Below, one piece after another: positions 7,220 to 14,124 of a stretch of DNA of 14,124 nucleotides. Location: contig CANNLO010000092.1 of NCBI GenBank assembly GCA_947505055.1, positions 1 to 14,124 on the forward strand. Direction: 5' to 3'. Source of the DNA: Methylococcaceae bacterium (GTDB lineage Bacteria > Pseudomonadota > Gammaproteobacteria > Methylococcales > Methylomonadaceae). Every line of letters starts with the position of its first letter. The stretch's first letter is position 1. The translations under genes were made by a program, and so were the position numbers. Under the pieces are notes generated by a model. It searched no databases. It was not told where the DNA came from and saw only the letters and a program-made list of their open reading frames with translations.

Positions 7220-8508
7220 CGATTTCATCATGGGGACGATTAGGTCGCTTTGAGCATGAAGTTATTACGCTGTATGATAGACATCAAGTCGTTTCACAAT
7301 TAAAAAGTAATCCAATAGGTATTGCTCATGGTATGGGTCGCAGCTACGGCGATGTCTGTCTAAACCCGAATGGCGTGCTGTGGAAAACTTCAGGGCTAGA
7401 TCGTTTTATTAGCTTAGACGAAAATACTGGCAACCTAGTTTGTGAAGCCGGTGTGCTATTACGGGATATTCAACGATTAATTATTACTCGTGGGTGGATA
7501 TTACCCGTTACGCCAGGTACACAATTGGTAACAGTAGGTGGAGCGATTGCCAACGATGTACACGGCAAAAATCATCATGGGTCCGGCTCTTTCGGTGACC
7601 ATATTAACTGGCTTAAGCTGACCCGTACCGACGGTAGCATTATCGAATGTGGCCCAGAACTGTTACCAAATTGGTTTGCTGCGACAGTAGGTGGTTTTGG
7701 CTTAACGGGGGTCATAACTGAAGTCGAAATTCAATTACGCAGGGTAATGGGGCCTTGGCTAAGCACTGAAACCATACCGTATGGAAATTTAAACGAATTT
7801 TTTCATCTGGCTGATACTTCAGAAGCTGATTGGGAACACACCGTTTCATGGATAGACTGTGTTGCCAAAGGTGGACGAGGACTCTTTATGCGAGCAAATC
7901 CAACTGACCGCGCTGAACACCAAAAGCCCAAAAGTCGAAAGTTGACCATGCCTTTTGTACCGCCTATCTCTTTGATGAATAAACTGACGCTACGGCCTTT
8001 CAATACGACTTATTTCAATCTAAAAAAACGGCAAGCAGGTAAAAGTACTGCACATTATGAGTCCTTTTTTTATCCGCTAGACAACCTGTTGGAATGGAAT
8101 CGGATGTATGGTCCTAAAGGTTTTTATCAGTATCAATGTGTCGTACCACGGTCGATTGGACATGATGCGGTGCAGGCGATGCTAAAGGAAATTGCCCGTT
8201 CTGGAGAGGGATCTTTCTTAGCGGTGTTGAAAACCTTTGGTAATCGCCAAGCCTTAGGCATGATGAGCTTCCCGCAGCCAGGTGTGACATTGGCATTGGA
8301 CTTTCCTAACCTCAGCGAACGCACGCTGAAGCTTTTTGAGCGGCTGGATACTATCGTAAGAGAAGCAAAAGGCCGGATTTATCTTGCCAAAGATGCTCGT
8401 ATGCCGCGTGACTTATTCGAGGCAGGCTATCCACGCCTTGCCGAATTTCTGAAATATCGTGATCCCGGCATGAGTTCGGCATTATCACGTCGCCTGATAG
8501 GTAACTAA
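7213..8508 (+). CDS. dprE1: DprE1-like FAD-dependent decaprenylphosphoryl-ribose 2'-oxidase
   Basis: A 431-residue flavoprotein of the VAO/PCMH family that should oxidise the 2'-hydroxyl of polyprenyl-phosphoryl-ribose to the keto intermediate. Similarity to Mycobacterium DprE1 is visible along its whole length: WGRLGRFE near the start, GRSYGD (42-47), VTPGTQLVTVGGAIANDVHG then KNHHGSGSFG (99-128), WATVGG-like FAATVGGFGLTG, ESFFYPLDNLLEWNRMYGP (283-301), LKTFG with K340 and YLAKDAR with K393. H117 and K119 correspond to DprE1 H132 and K134. The residue matching C387 is alanine (A361), and N385 is threonine (T359). ATG 7213 is preferred over TTG 7207 because an AGG lies 6 nt upstream and the ATG overlaps the previous stop. 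The next gene starts 3 bp after the stop, indicating coupled expression. Confidence 0.92.
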   Translation: MVAISSWGRLGRFEHEVITLYDRHQVVSQLKSNPIGIAHGMGRSYGDVCLNPNGVLWKTSGLDRFISLDENTGNLVCEAGVLLRDIQRLIITRGWILPVTPGTQLVTVGGAIANDVHGKNHHGSGSFGDHINWLKLTRTDGSIIECGPELLPNWFAATVGGFGLTGVITEVEIQLRRVMGPWLSTETIPYGNLNEFFHLADTSEADWEHTVSWIDCVAKGGRGLFMRANPTDRAEHQKPKSRKLTMPFVPPISLMNKLTLRPFNTTYFNLKKRQAGKSTAHYESFFYPLDNLLEWNRMYGPKGFYQYQCVVPRSIGHDAVQAMLKEIARSGEGSFLAVLKTFGNRQALGMMSFPQPGVTLALDFPNLSERTLKLFERLDTIVREAKGRIYLAKDARMPRDLFEAGYPRLAEFLKYRDPGMSSALSRRLIGN

Positions 8509-8511
8509 CTT

Positions 8512-9261
8512 ATGCAAGACAAAAAAAGAATCGTCATTATCGGCGCAACTTCGGCTATCGCAGAGCATTGCGCTCGCTTGTGGGTAGAAAATACCAACGT
8601 CGATTTGACGCTAGTTGCTCGTAATGCCGAGAAAGCAGAGCGCGTGGCTGCAGACCTGCGCGTACGTAGTCCGCAATCGATTATTCGTGTGCTTGAAGCA
8701 AATTTTATAGCTCCGCTCGCAATCCAGCAACTCGTCGATAAAATCGTTGCCGTAGGCATAGTACACACGGTATTGATCGCACATGGCTCACTACCGGATC
8801 AAGATGTTTGCCAACAGAATTTGACGGAGTGCAACGAAGCGCTGACCGTTAATGGCATCTCGCCCGTACTATTTGCAGAAGCCTTTGCGGGTCACATGGA
8901 AAAAGCTAAGCTAGGCACGTTGGCGATTATCGGCTCAGTCGCTGGTGACCGAGGTCGCAAGTCTAACTATGTCTATGGTGCTGCCAAAGGACTGGTTACG
9001 CGCTATGCGCAAGGTCTACAACATCGTTTAGCCAATACTGGCGTCAAAGTGGTGCTGATCAAGCCTGGTCCCACCGAGACACCCATGACGGCGCATCTAA
9101 AACAGCAAGGGGGGCTTGCTAAGGTAGAAGACGTTGCAAAAGTAATTGTTAATGCAATCAACCAAGGCAAACCGGTTGTCTATGCCCCCGCAAAATGGGC
9201 GTTGATTATGATGATTATTCGGCATTTGCCTAGCTTTGTTTTTAATAAGCTAAATATTTAA
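8512..9261 (+). CDS. dprE2: DprE2-like SDR, 2'-keto reductase forming polyprenylphosphoryl-arabinose
   Basis: A classical short-chain dehydrogenase/reductase of 249 residues. It has a nucleotide-binding glycine-rich loop IIGATSAIAE (9-18), catalytic S142 in GSVAGDRG, and the YxxxK pair Y155/K159 in YVYGAAKG. It ends with a hydrophobic-amphipathic tail (WALIMMIIRHLPSFVFNKLN) suited to membrane association. In Mycobacterium, DprE2 reduces the 2'-keto sugar made by DprE1 with NAD(P)H to give decaprenyl-phosphoryl-D-arabinose. The position directly after a DprE1 homologue (3-bp gap, AGGT about 9 nt upstream) makes the same role likely here. Without that context it would be a generic SDR. Confidence 0.88.
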   Translation: MQDKKRIVIIGATSAIAEHCARLWVENTNVDLTLVARNAEKAERVAADLRVRSPQSIIRVLEANFIAPLAIQQLVDKIVAVGIVHTVLIAHGSLPDQDVCQQNLTECNEALTVNGISPVLFAEAFAGHMEKAKLGTLAIIGSVAGDRGRKSNYVYGAAKGLVTRYAQGLQHRLANTGVKVVLIKPGPTETPMTAHLKQQGGLAKVEDVAKVIVNAINQGKPVVYAPAKWALIMMIIRHLPSFVFNKLNI

Positions 9262-9318
9262 TCTAGGAAAAGTGTGTAGCTATTCTCCTTAAAAATCTTA
9301 AACCTAGATATATAATTG

Positions 9319-11121
9319 ATGAAAAATTATCTTCAAAAGCGCTTCCACATTGCAGAAATACTACCTTATATCGGTTTTGCTGTATTTGTATTGGGTGTAA
9401 AGCTCGCAATAATCGCGATTTATGGTAATGCGACGCCCTACTGGGATCAATGGGATGCTGAAGCTTATAAGCTATATCGACCTTTGCTTGAAGGGTCATT
9501 ACATTGGATAGACTTGTTTGCTGCCCATAACGAACATCGCATTCTGACAACTCGTTTACTGCATCTGGTGTTGTTAGAGTTAAATGGCAAGGTTTGGAAT
9601 CCAATTTTACAAATGCAGGTCAATGCAGTTATTCATGTTGCAAGCCTATCTGTACTTTTGTGTTATTTAAGCAAAGCCTTTTCTCTCAGCAATAAGACGG
9701 CTTTATTTATCTTCTCAGCCATATTGTTTGCTATTCCATTTGGCTGGGAAAATACTTTGGCCGGCTTTCAGACGCAGTTTTACTTTCTGTTACTCTTTAG
9801 TTTTGTGTTTTTGTGGGCTATGTCTGCTTACCAGACCTATAGTCTTAATTGGTGGCTGGGTGTCATGGCGGGCGGACTGTGCTTGGTCACCTTAGCATCG
9901 GGTGCGCTTACCGTTCTGGCAGGCAGCTTGATTTTAGTGATTAGACGATTGCTTGCAAAAGATAAAGAGGGAGTTGCCATTTCGGCTATTGCCTTATTAA
10001 TAGTGTTGGCCATGGTTGCAATCAGTTTAACGCCAAGTATCGCTGGACACGCAACATTGAAAGCTCAATCTGTGCCGCAGTTTTTAAAAGCCTTGGCTAT
10101 AGTTCTATCGTGGCCAGCGAATAAAATAGGGCTTGTAATTATTCAGATACCGGTATTGTTGTTAGTTCTGCGGATTTTCTTTAAGAAGGAATACCAAGCA
10201 GCCCCTTATTTTTTTATTGTTGCGGTGACTCTTTGGTTATTCGGACAATTTATAAGTATTGCTTACGGGAGAGCTGTTGCCGTAACGTCATCACGTTATT
10301 TGGATCTTTTTGCAATTGGTCTTGTGATTAATTTTGCAGCGTTGATTATTATGTTAAGCCAAGCCAATATAAAACATCAGTTCAGTTATGGCTTAGGTAT
10401 TGCCGTTTGGTTAATGACTGTTACTTTTGGTTTTTCTATGTCTGCAGGTAAATTGTCAGAGGATTTGCAAGAAAGGGCTAAGCAAGGTCTGGAGCAAGAA
10501 AAAAATGTGCGAGCCTACTTGTGTAGTGGCGATATTATACATTTACAGAATAAACCCTTTCTGTTCGTACCTTACCCCAATCCGGAAATATTAAAAAGTT
10601 TGCTAGATAACCCTGCAATACGCAGTGTTCTCCCCGGTAATATCTATATGCCGAATTCTTATCATCCTATTGGGTCTGGTGGCGAACCCTTTTGTGATCC
10701 AGGTTCCTTAGTACCAGCTTTTAACGTACTAAACTGGAAAGTAACTGATGATACAGCAGGTTTCGCTACGATGGATTCTTTTAAAATTAATGGCTGGCAG
10801 GGCACGGATTACTACAAGAGTGTCATTCCTGGTTTTCAAATTGTTGGGTCGTTGATCCAATCAGAAAATGACACGGGAATAATTACGCTACATCTACATA
10901 GAGGCGAAAGAATTCTTTACCGATCAGGGCCGAGGGTGACAGGACAATCTATTATTATAAATAAAGGCGGAGTTGGGAAATTTTATACTTCACTTCCACT
11001 TAGCTTAGAGTGGTCTATATTGGAATTTTCCAAAATTCAGTTACCTGAGGAATTCGATGTCACCTTGATTGATGCGGGTACAAAGTGGGGCGAGTGGTCA
11101 GCTATCGCATTAAAAAGGTAA
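9319..11121 (+). CDS. Large polytopic membrane protein, candidate GT-C glycosyltransferase
   Basis: A 600-residue protein with about 10-11 hydrophobic segments between residues 13 and 375, followed by a soluble C-terminal domain (about 376-600) that looks beta-rich near its end. The first loop after membrane segment 1 holds WDQWDAE (D43, D46, E48) and, further on, AHNEHR (69-74). Acidic clusters in the first periplasmic loop are typical of GT-C enzymes that use lipid-linked sugars, such as the mycobacterial Emb/Aft arabinosyltransferases and the TfpW pilin arabinosyltransferase. I therefore infer that it uses the polyprenyl-phosphoryl-arabinose made by the upstream genes, but no family signature was verified. 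It starts 57 bp after dprE2. ATG 9319 is preferred over the preceding TTG 9316; Shine-Dalgarno support is weak. An O-antigen-type membrane protein of other function is possible. Confidence 0.75.
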   Translation: MKNYLQKRFHIAEILPYIGFAVFVLGVKLAIIAIYGNATPYWDQWDAEAYKLYRPLLEGSLHWIDLFAAHNEHRILTTRLLHLVLLELNGKVWNPILQMQVNAVIHVASLSVLLCYLSKAFSLSNKTALFIFSAILFAIPFGWENTLAGFQTQFYFLLLFSFVFLWAMSAYQTYSLNWWLGVMAGGLCLVTLASGALTVLAGSLILVIRRLLAKDKEGVAISAIALLIVLAMVAISLTPSIAGHATLKAQSVPQFLKALAIVLSWPANKIGLVIIQIPVLLLVLRIFFKKEYQAAPYFFIVAVTLWLFGQFISIAYGRAVAVTSSRYLDLFAIGLVINFAALIIMLSQANIKHQFSYGLGIAVWLMTVTFGFSMSAGKLSEDLQERAKQGLEQEKNVRAYLCSGDIIHLQNKPFLFVPYPNPEILKSLLDNPAIRSVLPGNIYMPNSYHPIGSGGEPFCDPGSLVPAFNVLNWKVTDDTAGFATMDSFKINGWQGTDYYKSVIPGFQIVGSLIQSENDTGIITLHLHRGERILYRSGPRVTGQSIIINKGGVGKFYTSLPLSLEWSILEFSKIQLPEEFDVTLIDAGTKWGEWSAIALKR

Positions 11122-11134
11122 ACAAAGGCTTATT

Positions 11135-12073
11135 ATGAAAAATACAAAAATTATTCTTCCTGGTGGTGCGGGCCTCGTAGGCCAAAACCTTGTTGCCCGA
11201 CTAAAGCTCAAAGGCTACACCAACATCGTGGTTCTCGATAAGCACCGAGTCAATTTGGCTGTACTAAAACAGGTTCAACCGGATATCACGACTGAATACG
11301 CCGATTTGGCAGTGCCAGGTGATTGGCAACACCATTTTGAAGACGCTGAGGTGGTGGTGATGTTACAAGCTCAGATTGGCGGTAATGATTATCAAGAGTT
11401 TGTTAGCAACAACCTAGACTCCACGCGATTGGTTCTTGATGCCATCAAAGCCAACAATATTCCCTATCTGGTACATATCAGCTCTTCAGTTGTGGAATCG
11501 GCGGCGGATGATTTTTATACCAATACCAAAAAAGATCAGGAGCGTATGGTATTAGAGAGCGGCATTGCTTGCCCGATATTGCGGCCAACCTTGATGTTTG
11601 GCTGGTTTGATCGTAAGCATTTGGGTTGGCTGTCGCGCTTTATGAAAAAAGTGCCGGTTTTCCCTATCCCTGGGCATGGTCGTTACATGCGTCAGCCCCT
11701 TTATGTAGGTGACTTCTGTAATATCATTATTAGTTGCATTGAAAACAGGGTTGCTGATGGCATTTATAATATCTCCGGTCACGAGCAAGTTGATTACATT
11801 GATATTATTCGTGAGATAAAGCGAGCGACGAAGGCAAAAGCATTCATCATCAAGATTCCCTATAGCCTGTTCTATGTGCTGATTTGGCTTTGGGGACGTT
11901 TCGATAAAAAACCGCCCTTCACGACTCAACAACTGGCGGCACTTAGTACCAAAGATGAATTTGAAGTGATCGACTGGCCGGGTATTTTTGGTGTGTCTTA
12001 TACGCCTTTTGCACTCGCTATTGATGAAACCTTTAATGATCCTTCTTATAGTCAAGTAGTTTTGGAGTTTTGA
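11135..12073 (+). CDS. NAD-dependent epimerase/dehydratase (extended SDR)
   Basis: A 312-residue extended SDR. The N-terminal Rossmann motif is [13 protein letters not shown] (8-20, GGxGxxG), with D35 of VVLDK at the end of strand 2. The catalytic set appears as S117 in HISSSVVE and Y128/K132 in [16 protein letters not shown] (150-157) is the usual substrate-side segment, and YVGDF (190-194) follows. A hydrophobic stretch (about 239-254) near the C-terminus is unusual for soluble sugar-nucleotide epimerases and may contact the membrane or a lipid-linked substrate (inference). A Shine-Dalgarno AAAGG lies 6 nt before ATG 11135, 13 bp after the membrane-protein gene. The stop is 2 bp before the next start. 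The substrate is unknown. Confidence 0.82.
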   Translation: MKNTKIILPGGAGLVGQNLVARLKLKGYTNIVVLDKHRVNLAVLKQVQPDITTEYADLAVPGDWQHHFEDAEVVVMLQAQIGGNDYQEFVSNNLDSTRLVLDAIKANNIPYLVHISSSVVESAADDFYTNTKKDQERMVLESGIACPILRPTLMFGWFDRKHLGWLSRFMKKVPVFPIPGHGRYMRQPLYVGDFCNIIISCIENRVADGIYNISGHEQVDYIDIIREIKRATKAKAFIIKIPYSLFYVLIWLWGRFDKKPPFTTQQLAALSTKDEFEVIDWPGIFGVSYTPFALAIDETFNDPSYSQVVLEF

Positions 12074-12075
12074 CG

Positions 12076-13362
12076 ATGGGACAACGTATAGCGGTGTTGG
12101 GAGCAGGCCCTATGGGTTTGGCTGTGGCTTATCAATTAGCACGTGATGGTCACAAGCCAGTTGTTTTTGAGGCCGATGACCGCGTGGGCGGCATGACCGC
12201 TGCCTTCGATTTTTCTGGCTTATCCATCGAGCGCTATTACCATTTTCATTGCATCTCGGATCATGCTTTTTTGGCGATATTGGATGAACTGGCTTTGGCT
12301 GACAAGATGCATTGGGTAGTCACAAAAATGGGATATTGGTTTCAGGGGCAACTGCAACCTTGGGGCAACCCGGTTGCGCTACTCACGTTTAAAGGCTTGA
12401 GTCTTGTGGCAAAATTTCGTTATGGACTGCATGCTTTTCTATGTACTAAACGCAATGACTGGCAGTCATTGGATCATGTCGAAGCAACCGGTTGGATCAA
12501 ACGCTGGGTGGGTAAAGAAGCGTATGAAGTTTTATGGCGACGGCTTTTTGACTACAAATTCTATGATTACACCGATAATTTGTCAGCAGCCTGGATCTGG
12601 AGTCGTATTCGACGAATTGGCAGGTCACGCTACAGTTTGTTTCGCGAAAAATTGGGTTACTTGGACGGTGGATCAGAAACGCTACTGCAAGCAATGCGGG
12701 CTGACATTGAAGCGCATGGTGGCGAGATTCGTTTAAAATCTCCAATTAGCAAGGTGGTCATTGAGGCAGGTAAAATCTGTGGTATTGAAGTTTCAGGTCA
12801 ATTTGAAGCCTTCGATAAGGTAATTAGTACCATTCCATTGCCCTACATTCCCAGATTAATACCTGACTTACCCGTCGACATTTTGGCGCATTTTCAATCA
12901 ATTAATAACATTGCCGTGGTCTGCGTTATTGTGAAACTACGTAAAGCCTTAACTGAAAATTTTTGGTTAAACACCAATGACCCAGAGATGGATATCCCTG
13001 GTTTAGTGGAATACAGTAACTTGCGATCCTTGTGTGATCATATCGTTTATGTGCCTTTTTATATGCCTGGTGAACATCCCAAATTTGCAGAATCAGATCA
13101 AGTTTATTTAGATAAAGTACGTTGCTATTTGAAGAAGATTAACCCTGACTTATGTGATGTTGATTTTATCGATTTACACGCCAGTCGTTATCGATATGCA
13201 CAACCGATTTGTGAGCCGGGTTACTTGGATAAGCTACCGCCAGTAGCGTTGCCAATTAAAGGTTTATGGGTTGCTGATACCTCTTATTATTATCCGGAAG
13301 ACAGGGGTATATCTGAGAGTATAGATTTTGGTCGGAAAATGGCCAAGGGTGCGGTCGGTTGA
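12076..13362 (+). CDS. FAD-dependent oxidoreductase (amine-oxidase / mutase-like)
   Basis: A 428-residue flavoprotein. It has a dinucleotide-binding motif [15 protein letters not shown] (7-21), the acidic end of strand 2 ([10 protein letters not shown]), the central [15 protein letters not shown] segment that follows the FAD domain in amine-oxidase-like proteins, and a C-terminal [20 protein letters not shown] that closes the FAD site. The family includes protoporphyrinogen-oxidase-like and UDP-galactopyranose-mutase-like enzymes. In sugar clusters such proteins act as mutases, desaturases or oxidases, and which applies here cannot be decided. ATG 12076 is chosen because GGAG (12064-12067) lies 8 nt upstream; the upstream TTG at 12070 overlaps the previous gene. 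It is translationally coupled to the epimerase, so the two probably act in one step or on one substrate. Confidence 0.8.
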   Translation: MGQRIAVLGAGPMGLAVAYQLARDGHKPVVFEADDRVGGMTAAFDFSGLSIERYYHFHCISDHAFLAILDELALADKMHWVVTKMGYWFQGQLQPWGNPVALLTFKGLSLVAKFRYGLHAFLCTKRNDWQSLDHVEATGWIKRWVGKEAYEVLWRRLFDYKFYDYTDNLSAAWIWSRIRRIGRSRYSLFREKLGYLDGGSETLLQAMRADIEAHGGEIRLKSPISKVVIEAGKICGIEVSGQFEAFDKVISTIPLPYIPRLIPDLPVDILAHFQSINNIAVVCVIVKLRKALTENFWLNTNDPEMDIPGLVEYSNLRSLCDHIVYVPFYMPGEHPKFAESDQVYLDKVRCYLKKINPDLCDVDFIDLHASRYRYAQPICEPGYLDKLPPVALPIKGLWVADTSYYYPEDRGISESIDFGRKMAKGAVG

Positions 13363-13898
13363 TTAGACAATATCTAATTTCATGGTTATTAGGTGTTGCC
13401 ACATATTACTTATTGCCCTTTTTAGGGGTGTCAAAATATGTATTTGAGATTGCAAATATAGTCGGCTTTATTATCCCTAAAATGGTTTGGTGGGTATCTA
13501 GTAAGCTATCAAAACAGTTTATGATTTTTTTATTGACGGGTGGAACTGCAGCCGCAGTAAATTTTGGCTCTAGGATAGTTTATAACCAGTATGTTGATTT
13601 TTCTTGGGCTGTTATTTTTGCTTATATCACAGGGATGATCACGGCTTTTATTTTGGCAAAACTGTTTGTATTTAAGGAAAGTCAGCAGTCATTGCACCGA
13701 TCCGCTTTATTTTTTGTTTTGGTTAATGTGGTGGCTATCGTGCAAACATGGGGGATTAGCATGGGTTTAGCTCGCTACCTATTGCCCTATTTAGGCGTAA
13801 CGCTATATGCCCCTGAAATAGCTCATGCCATGGGTGTTGCGGTGCCCGTGTTTACTAGTTATATCGGGCACAAGCGTTGGTCGTTTAAAGAAGAATAG
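13359..13898 (+). CDS. GtrA-family membrane protein with duplicated C-terminal segment at its N-terminus
   Basis: A 179-residue membrane protein. Residues about 50-175 are a typical GtrA domain of four membrane segments: [20 protein letters not shown] at the start, AKLFVFK in the middle, [10 protein letters not shown] at the end. GtrA proteins help move or present polyprenyl-linked sugars; mycobacterial Rv3789, encoded beside dprE1/dprE2, belongs here. Residues 17-40 ([16 protein letters not shown]) match residues 140-163 ([16 protein letters not shown]) of the same protein, so the N-terminal 41 residues look like the tail of a second copy. An internal ATG at 13482 would give a normal-length GtrA of 138 residues. 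The longer frame starts at TTG 13359, overlapping the previous stop, with a weak Shine-Dalgarno. Which start is used is uncertain. Confidence 0.82.
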   Translation: MIRQYLISWLLGVATYYLLPFLGVSKYVFEIANIVGFIIPKMVWWVSSKLSKQFMIFLLTGGTAAAVNFGSRIVYNQYVDFSWAVIFAYITGMITAFILAKLFVFKESQQSLHRSALFFVLVNVVAIVQTWGISMGLARYLLPYLGVTLYAPEIAHAMGVAVPVFTSYIGHKRWSFKEE

Positions 13899-13906
13899 AA
13901 TAATAT

Positions 13907-14124
13907 GGGACAGACGTTCGCAGTAACAACAATTTAGCTAGCGGGTTAAAGTCCCGCCCAAGGAGTTGTCCATACGCCTTGGTAGTACGAAGGAGCGGCG
14001 TTTGAGCAATCAAGGGTCGTGAGTTCCTAAACGACAAAGATATAGGCCGTTTTGAAGGTTGAACCGTGTGTAGGCTCGTAAACTTAATATGGTTGCCGAC
14101 CTCGTGTCCGTATAGGGAAGGCCG
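13907..14124 (+). ncRNA. Structured non-coding sequence, probable 5' part of a group II intron (partial)
   Basis: After the gtrA stop the sequence loses coding character and becomes rich in short pairings. GCGGG (13941-13945) pairs with CCCGC (13953-13957) around TTAAAGT, GGACA (13908-13912) pairs with TGTCC (13967-13971), and ACGCC (13974-13978) pairs with GGCGT (13997-14001). Closely spaced helices of this kind, and the general look of the sequence, resemble domain I of bacterial group II introns, whose maturase gene would lie beyond the window. No GUGYG 5' splice boundary was identified, so the start is approximate. Another structured RNA or a mobile-element end is possible. Confidence 0.4.

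Noticed and set aside
9263..9604. A 113-codon minus-strand open frame over the dprE2/membrane-protein junction
   Set aside because: It overlaps the conserved first loop of the membrane-protein gene and shows no recognisable domain.
11552..12055. A 167-codon minus-strand open frame
   Set aside because: It is antisense to the epimerase gene, whose Rossmann and YxxxK motifs are clear; it has no start-site or motif support.
12404..12736. A 110-codon plus-strand open frame in another phase
   Set aside because: It lies wholly inside the FAD oxidoreductase gene, which has full-length motifs in its own frame.

Overview
The window looks like an accessory polysaccharide or glycosylation locus from a moderately AT-rich Gram-negative bacterium. 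A gammaproteobacterium is the best guess, perhaps a methanotroph-type lineage. That guess rests on codon and base composition, on the style of the hypothetical protein at 357-1046, and on a cluster resembling the D-arabinofuranose genes of some Pseudomonas. No taxonomic marker gene is present.

Left part (1-2009): mostly non-coding or decaying DNA. It holds a possible small ORF, a REP/terminator-like hairpin, and a minus-strand hypothetical gene split by an in-frame TGA (1046 to 357). Two back-to-back perfect or near-perfect hairpins follow (1116-1169), then a degenerate array of about 19 units with a 21-bp period (about 1163-1565), then a minus-strand ORF relic with an amber codon (1956 to 1819).

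Middle (2010-5773): two divergently oriented glycosyltransferase genes share a 185-bp AT-rich intergenic region. One is a GT4-type enzyme with a C-terminal coiled coil (minus strand). The other is a tandem two-domain GT2 enzyme (plus strand).

Right part (5786-13898): seven tightly packed plus-strand genes, probably one operon with the GT2 gene. Three are clear relatives of the mycobacterial decaprenyl-phosphoryl-D-arabinose pathway: a HAD-UbiA fusion (phosphoribosyl transfer to a polyprenyl phosphate, possibly with the dephosphorylation step built in), a DprE1-like FAD oxidase and a DprE2-like SDR reductase. They are followed by a large polytopic membrane protein (candidate GT-C arabinosyltransferase), an extended-SDR epimerase, an FAD-dependent amine-oxidase/mutase-like flavoprotein, and a GtrA-family small membrane protein. 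The GtrA protein carries an N-terminal relic of a second GtrA copy. The working model is that a lipid-linked D-arabinofuranose (or related pentose) is made at the cytoplasmic face, flipped with help from GtrA, and transferred in the periplasm by the polytopic protein onto a glycan or protein. The epimerase and flavoprotein may modify the sugar further.

The window ends (13907-14124) in a highly structured non-coding sequence that resembles the 5' part of a group II intron, cut by the window edge.
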